Source: Lachnospiraceae bacterium (GTDB taxonomy: Bacteria > Bacillota > Clostridia > Lachnospirales > Lachnospiraceae). Taken from it: a stretch of DNA of 64,000 nt. Below the pieces are notes generated by a model that ran no database searches, had not been told where the DNA came from, and saw only the letters and a program-made list of their open reading frames with translations. Location: NCBI GenBank assembly GCA_910574745.1, contig CAJTCE010000016.1:1-64000 (forward strand). Direction: 5' to 3'. Below are positions 1-7,971 of the stretch, piece after piece (within the stretch, counting starts at the first letter, position 1; every line of letters starts with the position of its first letter). A program made the translations under genes and the position numbers.

Positions 1-305
1 CGAAGCTGCAAGCGGCGTAATTGACTGAACATTGACAACTGAATAACTGCCAGATATTGAATTTTCAAGGTGCATAGCTAAAATTTATGTGCGAAGTTTG
101 AGTTACAAATAATAACTGAAACGGGGCATATGCCGCTTTAATGTGTTAAAATATTGTATCACAAAAAGAACTTTACATTTTGAAAAATATAAGTATAATT
201 TCAATCAATAAAGGAAATATTAACAAATATGTAAAATTGCACCATAAGAAGTAATTTGAGTAATATGGTGTATGAGGAGAATGAAAAAGAAAGGTGGTCT
301 TTATC
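1..305. other. AT-rich left-edge spacer
   Basis: No gene is supported here. The first 100 bases contain short strings such as CATTGACAACTGAATA and TTTTCAAGGTGCATAG that resemble spacers found around rRNA operons in Clostridia, but no rRNA or tRNA sequence is visible in the window, so this is only a hint about what lies to the left. The ribosome site AAAGGTGGT at about 290-298 belongs to the HPr-like gene. Confidence 0.4.
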
Positions 306-536
306 ATGATGACAGAACGTAAGGTAACAATGGGGCCTGAAGAGGCAAGAGAACTGGTACAGATTGCAACCAAATGTGATTTTGACATTGACATTTCTTA
401 TAACCGCTATACAGTAGATGCAAAATCCATTTTGGGAGTTCTGGCAATGGATTTCTCAAAGGTTTTGACTATTTCTTATAATGGAATCAGTGAGGAACTG
501 GAAGGATTCATTTCCAGATTTGCAATGGCTTGTTAA
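306..536 (+). CDS. HPr-family protein lacking the active-site histidine
   Basis: A 76-residue protein with the HPr (PTS phosphocarrier) pattern: an N-terminal strand, a helix ending in ELVQIATKC, and the loop DAKSILGVLAM that in HPr carries the regulatory Ser46. The usual GLHARPAT segment, whose histidine is phosphorylated by enzyme I, is replaced by MGPEEARE, so no phosphoacceptor histidine is seen. The length is slightly below the usual 85-88 residues. ATG at 306 is chosen because AAAGGTGGT lies 8 bases upstream; a GTG at 294 is in frame but inside the ribosome site. It stands alone and ends in a strong terminator. The role is unknown; a regulatory HPr/Crh-like protein is one possibility, a degenerate paralogue another. 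Confidence 0.75.
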   Translation: MMTERKVTMGPEEARELVQIATKCDFDIDISYNRYTVDAKSILGVLAMDFSKVLTISYNGISEELEGFISRFAMAC

Positions 537-565
537 AACAGTTGATTTTAAGACGCGTAATATCC

Positions 566-598
566 AAAACTCCCTCTGAGAATTTCAGAGGGAGTTTT
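566..598 (+). terminator. Rho-independent terminator after HPr-like gene
   Basis: Perfect stem ACTCCCTCTGA / TCAGAGGGAGT with a short AATT-containing loop, followed by TTTTGT. It begins about 30 bases after the stop codon. The A-run on the left could let it work in both directions, towards the convergent Rpn-like gene as well. Confidence 0.85.
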
Positions 599-701
599 GT
601 GTAATTGGTAAAAAGTTTGAAGTAATTAAAAATGTAGACAAAGAACATTTTGGATAGGAAAGATTCTCTGTTATATTCCGGGCTTTCGAATAGAAAGAAA
701 G

Positions 702-1499
702 TCAAAATGAAATAGATATATTATTTTGTTCTAACAATTTCTTCAGCTGTAGGTTTTCAGCGCTTAGGTTGTCTATGGCTTCGTTTTTTCTTGCAATATC
801 CTGGTTTTTCATTGCGATGTCTTGGTCTTTTTTAGCAATGGCTTGGTTTTTCATTGCAATAGTCTGGTTCTTCTTTGCAAGATCTTTTTTGGTTTCTGCT
901 ATTTCCTGCCTCAATTCAATTAAATATTGTTTTTCTTTGTAATATTGTTCTCTGGCTTCACATTCCTCTTGAACTCCCAAGTCAGCCAAACGCTTGAAAA
1001 GCTCTGCCGAGGCTTCGTTTAAGTATTGGTCTTTTCCTGCAATCATCTTTACTTCCTCCCAAGTGGTGGCTTTAAATAACGCTGCCCATTTGTCAATACA
1101 GTATTTCTTGTCATCATCGGTTGCCATATCTATATGCTTTAAGTTTATCACAGATAAAGTAAACTCGTCACTATATTTCGCGTGATTTCTAACATTTAAC
1201 AATTTGTAAGTGCTATAAAATTCAGCAGGAATATCCGGAAGGTCAAAATCCAGAAAGCCAATGTGAATTACGGATTTGGTACTGTCATAATTCTCTCCGT
1301 GTTTTAAATTATCAAAACTTCTGGCAAGATAACCGATGGAACGTTCAGGCCAGAAGCCTTTATTTAAAACCTGCATCTCCAGGTTTATGACGGTGCTTTG
1401 ATTCAGTATCAGACGGATATCCAGACTGAAGGTTTTGGCTGTAACAGAACTCCCTATTTCAATAGGATTGGTTATCTCGATAGAAGTGATTTCTTTCAT
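702..1499 (-). CDS. Rpn/PDDEXK_2-family nuclease, N-terminally short, with heptad-repeat tail
   Basis: A 265-residue member of the Rpn (recombination-promoting nuclease/putative transposase) family. The conserved core is visible: LDIRL followed by INLEMQV (the D...ExQ form of the PD-(D/E)XK centre), then the family segment FWPERSIGYLARSF. Full-length relatives carry roughly 40-60 more residues before this core, including an FK-x2-F motif. Here the protein starts at MKEITSIEI, and no remnant of that part is visible in the three upstream frames, so the gene is either 5'-truncated or a short variant. GGAAAGGAC lies upstream of the ATG. Residues 210-244 are five tandem 7-residue units (KNQTIAM type) predicted to extend a coiled coil. 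Function in this host is not known. Confidence 0.75.
   Translation of the reverse strand: MKEITSIEITNPIEIGSSVTAKTFSLDIRLILNQSTVINLEMQVLNKGFWPERSIGYLARSFDNLKHGENYDSTKSVIHIGFLDFDLPDIPAEFYSTYKLLNVRNHAKYSDEFTLSVINLKHIDMATDDDKKYCIDKWAALFKATTWEEVKMIAGKDQYLNEASAELFKRLADLGVQEECEAREQYYKEKQYLIELRQEIAETKKDLAKKNQTIAMKNQAIAKKDQDIAMKNQDIARKNEAIDNLSAENLQLKKLLEQNNISISF
768..872 (-). repeat. Five 21-bp tandem repeats in the Rpn-like gene
   Basis: Five consecutive in-frame units encode KNQTIAM, KNQAIAK, KDQDIAM, KNQDIAR and KNEAIDN. The unit is a heptad, so copy-number change would lengthen or shorten a coiled coil without breaking the frame. Confidence 0.8.
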
Positions 1500-1680
1500 A
1501 GATGTGTCCTTTCCTTTGAAAATATAGAGTAGTATAGTGAGTTGAATTAGCGGGAAGAAAGTACGACCGCCGAATATGGATAAGAAAGTATCGGTGCTTT
1601 CGAAAACAGTCCTTTATTAAAAAAAGCATTTATGCTATATTAGTCCCATACGAAAAAAGCAGTTGTGAGGAGGTGGGAAA

Positions 1681-4299
1681 GTGGAAATCAGGATTTCGGT
1701 TCGCAGCTTTGTGGAGTTCTTGTTAAGAAGCGGAGATATTGATAACAGAAGAAGCGGCGGCAGTGAGGATGCTATGGCAGAGGGAGCCAGAATACATCGT
1801 ATGATCCAGCGGCGCATGGGGATAGAATACCATGCTGAATTCCAGATGGCGGAAACGATTCTCTTTCCCGGATACTCCATTATAATAGAAGGAAGAGCTG
1901 ACGGAATTATTGATGATGGAAAAAGCGGCAGGGTAGTGGTAGATGAAATCAAATCCACCTACAGGGAATTGAAGAAGATTCCCGCACCCTTTCCGGAGCA
2001 TCTGGCCCAGGCCAAATGCTATGCCTATATCTATGCAAAACAGCATGAATTGGATGAAATTGGCGTGCGTATGACCTATTGTAATATTGATACGGAAGAG
2101 ATTCAATATTTCCATGAAAATTACAAGTTTTCCACCTTGCAAAAGTGGTTTGAAGATCTTTTGGAGCAGTATCGGAAATGGGCGGATTTTGAATGTGAAT
2201 GGAAGAAAAAAAGGCAGAAAAGCATTGAGGAAATTGCATTTCCTTTTACCTACAGGGAGGGGCAGAAGCAGCTGGTGGGCTATGTGTACCAGACCATAAA
2301 CGAAAATAAAAAGCTTTTTATGGAGGCTCCCACAGGCGTAGGGAAGACAATATCCACAATGTATCCGGCTCTTAAAGCCATGGGCGAGGGAAAAGCGGAT
2401 AAGCTTTTTTATCTGACCGCAAAGACAGTTACGGGAACTGTGGCCAGAGATACCCTTGATTTACTGCGAAAGCAGGGACTTTCTTTTAAAAGTGTGGTTA
2501 TAACCGCAAAAGAAAAAATCTGTCCTTTGGATGAATGCAGATGCAATCCTGAGAACTGCCCCTATGCAAAAGGACACTATGACCGGATTAATGATGCGGT
2601 TTATGATCTTTTAATTCATGAGGACGCTTTTGAAAGGGATACTATTTTAAAATATGCCCTGAATCATGAGGTATGTCCCTTTGAAATGGGATTGGATATG
2701 AGCCTGTTTTCGGACGGCATTATTTGTGATTACAATTATCTTTTTGATCCCCGAGCCCATTTACGCCGATTTTTCTCAGAAGGCGTTAAGGGTTCTTATT
2801 TGTTTTTGATTGACGAGGCCCACAATCTGGTAGAACGGGGCAGGGAAATGTACAGCGCAGCTCTTGTAAAGGAGGACTTTCTGAAATTAAAGGAAGTCAT
2901 CAAGCCCTATTCGCCCTATCTGGCGAGATTATCAGGAAAGTGTAACAAGGAATTGCTGGCATATAAAAAGGAATGTGAAGAATACTTGATTCTTCACAGC
3001 CACGGTGGTTTCATAACCGCATGCAATAAGCTCCATGGCGCAATCAACAATTATCTGGATGACCATGAAGACTGCCCTGTAAAAGAAGAACTGTTGAATT
3101 TTTATTTCGGGGTATCCTCATTCCTGGATACCTATGACAGAATGGATGAAGAACATTATGTGACTTATACCGGATATGATGAAAACGGCTGTTTTTTTAT
3201 TAAAGAGTTTTGTGTGGATCCTTCGGAGGAATTGAAGCAGTGTATGGATAAAGGGGTGGCGGCAATTCTTTTTTCGGCAACCTTTCTGCCCATTCAGTAT
3301 TATAAAAGCCTTTTGGGCGGAACACAAGAAGACTATGAAGTCTATGCCAGAAGCACCTTTCCCCCGGAGCGGCAGATTCAGCTCATAGGTCATGAAGTAA
3401 CCAGTAAATATACAAGAAGAAGTGAGATAGAATATTTAAATATCGCGCGTTATATTTACAGCCTGGTCAGTGCAAAGGAAGGAAAATACATGGTGTTCTT
3501 TCCTTCCCATGCTTTTTTGGAGAATGTACACAGGGCATTTGACAATTTATACGGCGAAATGGAAGATGTGTGTCTTTTAGTCCAGCGCTCCTATATGAGA
3601 GAGGATGAGAGAGAAGCCTTTCTGGATTATTTCCTTAACCGGGAAGAAGTGGATTTTGAAGGCAAGATTCTAATGGATGTGTTGGTGGAAGACGAAGAGC
3701 CTGAAGAAGGGCATAGTATAAAGAATGAGAGGGATGGGCAAAGTGCGAAGTGTGAAAAAATGGTGGCGGGAGAAACAATTGCAGAAAAAATAACAGATAT
3801 AATTGAAAAAACAGACCTTTCTTTGCATGAAGACAGAGAGTGTCGGCCCAGGACTATTATCGGCTTTTGCGTTATGGGAGGCATTTTCGGGGAAGGCATT
3901 GATTTGAGAAAAGATTCTTTAATCGGTGCTATCATTGTAGGAACGGGACTTCCCCAGGTGTGCCCTGAGCGGGAAATATTAAAGAACCATTTTGAACAGA
4001 TGGGAGAGGATGGCTTTGATTATGCCTACAAATATCCCGGTATGAACAAAGTGCTACAGGCGGCGGGAAGGGTCATCCGTACAGCGGAGGATGTAGGGAT
4101 CGTTGCTCTTTTAGATGAGCGCTTTATGCAAAAGGGATATCGAAAGATGTTTCCGGCGGAATGGCAGAATATAAAGCCGGTTACCATGGGGAATGCAGGG
4201 ATTGCTGCGGCGGACTTTTGGGAAGGATTTTCGGATGAAACGATGATTTCCACAAAACTACAAGTAAGGGGATGCGAGGCAGGGGCAGACGATATCTGA
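1681..4299 (+). CDS. PD-(D/E)XK nuclease fused to DinG/XPD-type Fe-S helicase
   Basis: An 872-residue fusion. Residues 1-180 form a RecB/Cas4-like nuclease: H39, D74 (GRADG), E89-x-K91 (DEIKS) and Q112-x3-Y116. Residues 200-870 form an SF2 helicase of the DinG/XPD group with Walker A PTGVGKT (about 217-223), a four-cysteine region starting at C281 (CPLDECRC, ENCPY, later VCPFE) typical of a 4Fe-4S cluster, DEAH at 378-381 and motif VI QAAGRVIR at about 793. The family unwinds DNA 5' to 3' and acts in repair; the nuclease adds likely cleavage of the unwound strand. An acidic, low-complexity insert lies near residues 660-715. GTG is the start, with GAGGAGGTGGG 5-12 bases upstream. The stop codon lies inside a long inverted repeat. 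The substrate is inferred only. Confidence 0.88.
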   Translation: MEIRISVRSFVEFLLRSGDIDNRRSGGSEDAMAEGARIHRMIQRRMGIEYHAEFQMAETILFPGYSIIIEGRADGIIDDGKSGRVVVDEIKSTYRELKKIPAPFPEHLAQAKCYAYIYAKQHELDEIGVRMTYCNIDTEEIQYFHENYKFSTLQKWFEDLLEQYRKWADFECEWKKKRQKSIEEIAFPFTYREGQKQLVGYVYQTINENKKLFMEAPTGVGKTISTMYPALKAMGEGKADKLFYLTAKTVTGTVARDTLDLLRKQGLSFKSVVITAKEKICPLDECRCNPENCPYAKGHYDRINDAVYDLLIHEDAFERDTILKYALNHEVCPFEMGLDMSLFSDGIICDYNYLFDPRAHLRRFFSEGVKGSYLFLIDEAHNLVERGREMYSAALVKEDFLKLKEVIKPYSPYLARLSGKCNKELLAYKKECEEYLILHSHGGFITACNKLHGAINNYLDDHEDCPVKEELLNFYFGVSSFLDTYDRMDEEHYVTYTGYDENGCFFIKEFCVDPSEELKQCMDKGVAAILFSATFLPIQYYKSLLGGTQEDYEVYARSTFPPERQIQLIGHEVTSKYTRRSEIEYLNIARYIYSLVSAKEGKYMVFFPSHAFLENVHRAFDNLYGEMEDVCLLVQRSYMREDEREAFLDYFLNREEVDFEGKILMDVLVEDEEPEEGHSIKNERDGQSAKCEKMVAGETIAEKITDIIEKTDLSLHEDRECRPRTIIGFCVMGGIFGEGIDLRKDSLIGAIIVGTGLPQVCPEREILKNHFEQMGEDGFDYAYKYPGMNKVLQAAGRVIRTAEDVGIVALLDERFMQKGYRKMFPAEWQNIKPVTMGNAGIAAADFWEGFSDETMISTKLQVRGCEAGADDI

Positions 4300-4347
4300 G
4301 GCCCCTTTCCATCGCCCACAGATATCGTCTGCCCCTGCCTTGGCATC
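4271..4347. repeat. Long inverted repeat between convergent genes
   Basis: The arms 4277-4298 and 4319-4340 are perfect 22-bp inverted copies (core GGGGCAGACGATATCTG), extended to GATGC/GCATC with small mismatches, around a 20-base loop. The left arm encodes the last residues of the helicase and its stop codon; the right arm ends just before the 3' end of endonuclease IV. No U-tract follows, so it is not a classical terminator, although a hairpin between convergent genes could stop both transcripts. It might also be a palindromic mobile repeat. Confidence 0.85.
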
Positions 4348-4355
4348 TCCGTCTC

Positions 4356-5228
4356 TTATCCTAAAAGCCTCTCGATCTCCTCCCTATAAGGAGCCCTGGT
4401 CTTTCCGGGATTCTCCTCGTCACAAACCCACGGCGTCTCCAAAATCTTAGGAATCCCACAAAAATCCGAATGATGCACAATCCTATAAAGAGCATCAAAC
4501 CCGATATACCCAGCCCCCAGATTAGCATGCCGGTCCTTTGCCGCCCCTAAAGGATTTTTACTGTCATTAATATGGAATACCGCAATTTGCTCTTTTCCTA
4601 TTATGCGGTCAAATTCTCCCATCACGCCGTCAAAATCCTCCCGGATATCATAACCGGCATCATGGGTATGACAGGTATCAAAACAGATTCGCAGATTTTC
4701 CGGATACTTTACACCCTCATAAATAGCCGCCAGCTCCTCAAAACTCCTTCCGATCTCAGAACCCTTCCCCGCCATAGTTTCCAAAGCGATTTTACAAGGC
4801 ATATCCTTAGTCATAACTGCATTCAGCCCTTCAACGATTTTGGCAATGCCTTTATCCACCCCTTCTCCTACATGAGAACCGGGATGAAGTACGAGGATAT
4901 CGCTTCTAAAGTCAATGCTCCTTGTAAGCTCCTTCTCCAAAAATTCCACAGCCAGACTGAAGGTTTCGGGTTTTAATGTATTGGCCAGATTGATAATATA
5001 CGGGGCATGTATGACAATGCGGTCGATGCCGTGTTCCTCCAAATAATTCCAACCTGTAGTAAGATTGCAGTCCTTTGTATCTTTTCTCCGGGTGTTTTGT
5101 GGGGCGCCCGTATAAACCATAAGCGTATTTCCACCGTAAGATACCGCCTCTTTGGCGGAGCCGAGAAACATATCCTTTCCACTCATACCAACATGGGAAC
5201 CTAAAATAATTTTCTGATTGTTTTCCAT
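4356..5228 (-). CDS. nfo: Endonuclease IV (AP endonuclease)
   Basis: A 290-residue protein matching the endonuclease IV TIM barrel, which cuts DNA 5' of abasic sites in base-excision repair using three zinc ions. The expected signatures are all present: LGSHVGMSG at the N-terminus, [49 protein letters not shown] and ILETP near the C-terminus. These supply the His/Asp/Glu metal ligands. An ATG eight codons upstream (5252) has no ribosome site before it. AAGGAG lies between the two ATGs and serves the internal one, so 5228 is taken as the start. It converges with the helicase gene across a long inverted repeat, which suits a small DNA-repair neighbourhood. Confidence 0.93.
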   Translation of the reverse strand: MENNQKIILGSHVGMSGKDMFLGSAKEAVSYGGNTLMVYTGAPQNTRRKDTKDCNLTTGWNYLEEHGIDRIVIHAPYIINLANTLKPETFSLAVEFLEKELTRSIDFRSDILVLHPGSHVGEGVDKGIAKIVEGLNAVMTKDMPCKIALETMAGKGSEIGRSFEELAAIYEGVKYPENLRICFDTCHTHDAGYDIREDFDGVMGEFDRIIGKEQIAVFHINDSKNPLGAAKDRHANLGAGYIGFDALYRIVHHSDFCGIPKILETPWVCDEENPGKTRAPYREEIERLLG

Positions 5229-5252
5229 ATCATTTTTCGTGCTCCTTTGCAT

Positions 5253-5770
5253 AATTAAAAAATAGTAGTTATTAAATTTATTCCGTTAGACAACTATATC
5301 ATATAACACTTGATATGAAAAAGTCCTTGTCAAAAAGTTATCCACAAAATGGAAAAATGGGTTTACATAAAGCATTTTAAATAGAAAATGTTATGAAATG
5401 AGAAAAATGTCGAAGTTTTCCGAAAATTGCAAGAAGTGACAAGCATTCCTGCATTTTTTTTGATGAAAATTGTTGAATTTCGTTAGGGCTTTACTGTGGA
5501 TAACTCTGTGGAAATTGGGGATTTCTAAAAAAAAGAACACGTTATGTATTTTTTGCAAGAAAAATGTCATTTAAAAAATGCAATGAAAATGTCAAAAATG
5601 GGAAACACTGACCGGAAAGGTATAGAGGATTTATGTTAACATTTTAAAAATGAGAAAAATGTTGTAAAAAAGCGTATGTTTTTTATGGTTTTCTGTGGAC
5701 GGGGGTTCTATATATGGTGTCTATGTGCTATAATAGGCACTAGATTTTCGGTAGAAAATCTGAAAATGCA
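5253..5770. other. AT-rich spacer with paired DnaA boxes
   Basis: No gene is seen. The stretch contains perfect DnaA boxes TTATCCACA at 5338-5346 (+) and 5495-5503 (- strand, read as TGTGGATAA), with a weaker TGTGGAAAT nearby, and three copies of AGAAAAATGT (5401-5410, 5558-5567, 5653-5662). It is much more AT-rich than its flanks. It may be a DnaA-binding or DnaA-titrating region, or part of the control region of the amylase gene. No dnaA, dnaN or rpmH gene is near, which argues against the chromosomal origin. Confidence 0.55.
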
Positions 5771-5824
5771 TTGACAGAAAGCGTATATCGTGCTATGTTG
5801 AGTGTACTAATTCGGATAGTACAC
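5771..5824 (+). promoter_or_regulatory. Promoter and operator-like palindrome of the GH13 gene
   Basis: TTGACA (5771-5776), 17 bases, then an extended -10 TGC-TATGTT (5794-5799). Immediately downstream, GTGTACTA (5802-5809) and TAGTACAC (5817-5824) form a perfect 8-bp inverted repeat with a 7-base spacer. It covers the expected transcription start, a typical repressor position. The cognate regulator is not evident in the neighbourhood. Confidence 0.65.
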
Positions 5825-5861
5825 AATTCAGAATGCGGTATTGTGTGAGGAGGAAAAGGAA

Positions 5862-7175
5862 ATGTGGGCTTATGAAAGCGTATTTTATCAGATTTATCCC
5901 CTGGGATTTTGCGGGGCGCCTTTTGAAAATGACGGAGTGGAAGAATCCAGAATCCTAAAGGTTATTGACTGGATTCCCCATATAAAAAAGCTGGGAGCGG
6001 ATGCTATTTATTTTTCGCCGGTGTTTGAATCGGATACTCATGGATATAATACCAGGGATTACCGTAAAATTGACTGCAGGCTGGGCAGCAATGAAGATTT
6101 CAAAAAAGTATGTGACGCATTACATAAGGAAGGAATCAAAGTTGTATTGGACGGTGTGTTCAATCATGTGGGACGGGGGTTCTGGGCGTTTCAGGATGTT
6201 TTAAAAAACCGGGAGGGTTCTCCGTACAGAGATTGGTTTCATCGCATTGACTTCGGCGGAAACTCCAATTACAATGACGGACTCTGGTATGAAGGCTGGG
6301 AAGGCAATTATGATCTGGTAAAACTGAATCTTCGGAATGAAGCTGTCATTTCCCACCTTTTAGAATGTGTAAAAGGCTGGATTGAAGAGTTTGATATCGA
6401 CGGATTGAGACTGGATGTTGCCTATTGTCTGGACCATGATTTTGCCAGAAGGCTTAGAAGCTTCTGCGATGGACAGAAAAATGAATTTTTCCTGGTCGGA
6501 GAAATGCTTCACGGAGATTATAACCAGATGGTTAATGAGGGAATGCTGCATTCCGCAACCAATTACGAATGCTATAAAGGGCTGTTTTCCAGCTTTAACA
6601 GTATGAATATGTTTGAGATTAATCATTCCCTGCTGCGGCAGTTCGGGCCGGAGAATTGGACTTTGTATAAAGGAAAACACTTATTATCTTTCGTGGACAA
6701 CCATGATGTGTCCAGAATTGCGAGCAATCTGACCAATGAAAAGCATCTTCCGCTAATTTATGCATTGATGTTTGGCATGCCTGGAATTCCTTGTGTTTAT
6801 TATGGAAGTGAATGGGGGGCAAAGGCGGATAAAAGAGAAGGAGATCCGGCTCTCAGGGCATGCTTTGAAAAGCCGGAGGAGAATGACTTAACAGAGTTTA
6901 TCAGTATCCTTGCAAAAGCCAAAAAGAACAGCAGGGCATTAAATTACGGAGATTTTAAATCCATTGTTTTAACCAACAAGCAATGTATATTTGAAAGAAA
7001 ATGTGAGGACGAGCGGGTGCTTGTGGCGATCAATGCGGATTCTGAAAGCTATACGGCGCATTTTGATGCGGGATGCGGCATGGCGGAGGATTTGATCAGC
7101 GGAAGGCCTCATGACTTTGGAGGAGGAAGCGAGCTGCCGCCTTATAGCGCTGCATTCTGGAAAATGGAGAGATAG
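5862..7175 (+). CDS. GH13 alpha-amylase-family glycoside hydrolase
   Basis: A 437-residue intracellular-looking (no signal peptide) member of the GH13 alpha-amylase family, which hydrolyses or transfers alpha-glucosidic bonds. The four conserved regions are present: GVFNHVG (I), GLRLDVAY with nucleophile D185 (II), VGEM with acid/base E214 (III) and FVDNHD with D282 (IV). The short C-terminal beta domain ends in PPYSAAFWKM. ATG at 5862 follows GAGGAGG; the TTG at 5841 in frame is upstream of that site. Likely substrates are maltodextrins or short alpha-glucans, but the subfamily cannot be fixed by eye. It has its own promoter/operator, and an ABC exporter begins 50 bases downstream. Confidence 0.88.
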   Translation: MWAYESVFYQIYPLGFCGAPFENDGVEESRILKVIDWIPHIKKLGADAIYFSPVFESDTHGYNTRDYRKIDCRLGSNEDFKKVCDALHKEGIKVVLDGVFNHVGRGFWAFQDVLKNREGSPYRDWFHRIDFGGNSNYNDGLWYEGWEGNYDLVKLNLRNEAVISHLLECVKGWIEEFDIDGLRLDVAYCLDHDFARRLRSFCDGQKNEFFLVGEMLHGDYNQMVNEGMLHSATNYECYKGLFSSFNSMNMFEINHSLLRQFGPENWTLYKGKHLLSFVDNHDVSRIASNLTNEKHLPLIYALMFGMPGIPCVYYGSEWGAKADKREGDPALRACFEKPEENDLTEFISILAKAKKNSRALNYGDFKSIVLTNKQCIFERKCEDERVLVAINADSESYTAHFDAGCGMAEDLISGRPHDFGGGSELPPYSAAFWKMER

Positions 7176-7225
7176 AGGATCCCATGTGACCCTACGGACA
7201 GGAGCGGATCAAGCGGAGGTGCAAA

Positions 7226-7969
7226 ATGGGGGCAGGAGAAAAGGCTGTCATTCAGGTGAAAGGACTATATAAAGTATATAAAGTGGGCGATACCAAGGTA
7301 AGGGCTTTAAACGGCGTGGATTTTGATATTCACAGAGGAGAGTTTTGTGCTATTGTAGGTGCGTCGGGTTCGGGAAAATCCACCCTTTTAAATATGCTTG
7401 CAGGGCTGGAAAAGCCCACAAAGGGAAATATTGTGATAGCGGGCGAGCATATGGAAACCAAATCGGAAAACGAGCTGGTCGCATTCAGACGAAAGCATAT
7501 CGGCTTCATTTTCCAGTCCTTTAACCTACTTCCCACTATGAATGCCGTAGAAAATGTGGCGTTGCCTTTGACCTTTCAGGGAATGGACAAAAGCAAAAGG
7601 GAAAAGCTGGCGGAGGACGCCATTAAGCTGGTAGGCCTGAAAAAATACAGGAAGCATAAACCGACACAGATGTCAGGCGGACAGCAGCAGAGGGTTGGCG
7701 TGGCCAGAGCGCTGGTGGTCAATCCGGAGATTATTTTTGCCGATGAGCCTACGGGCAATCTGGATTCTAGAACGTCTGAGGATGTTATGAATCTGATGAA
7801 AAAAGTAGTGCGGGAGCAGAATCAGACTTTGATTATGGTTACCCATGACAATCATCTGGCTGAATATGCAGACCGTATCTTCCATATAAAGGATGGAAAA
7901 ATCATTAAAATTGTAGATAAAAGAGAAAGCGCGGAAAGAGGAAATGCGGAAAGCGAGGAGAGGGAATAA
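7226..7969 (+). CDS. ABC transporter ATP-binding protein, MacB/LolD type
   Basis: A 247-residue ATPase of the MacB/LolD/FtsE group. Walker A GASGSGKST (about 43-51), Q-loop FIFQSFNLLP, signature MSGGQQQRVGVARAL and Walker B IIFADEPTGNLD are intact, followed by the H-loop VTHDNH. These ATPases power mechanotransmission exporters rather than importers. GGAGGT sits 6 bases before the ATG. The gene is followed after 2 bases by a membrane-anchored extracellular protein and then by the FtsX-like permease, so the three form one operon. The last 15 residues are charged and low in complexity. Confidence 0.92.
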   Translation: MGAGEKAVIQVKGLYKVYKVGDTKVRALNGVDFDIHRGEFCAIVGASGSGKSTLLNMLAGLEKPTKGNIVIAGEHMETKSENELVAFRRKHIGFIFQSFNLLPTMNAVENVALPLTFQGMDKSKREKLAEDAIKLVGLKKYRKHKPTQMSGGQQQRVGVARALVVNPEIIFADEPTGNLDSRTSEDVMNLMKKVVREQNQTLIMVTHDNHLAEYADRIFHIKDGKIIKIVDKRESAERGNAESEERE

Positions 7970-7971
7970 AA

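Noticed and set aside
1-110. Strings resembling an rRNA-operon spacer
   Set aside because: No 16S, 23S, 5S or tRNA sequence is present next to it, so the match is too short to annotate.
1681-2230. Cas4-like nuclease as a sign of a CRISPR system
   Set aside because: No repeats, spacers or other cas genes were seen; the domain is fused to a helicase, so repair is more likely.
5253-5770. Chromosomal replication origin
   Set aside because: Two DnaA boxes only, and no dnaA, dnaN, rpmH or gyr genes adjacent.
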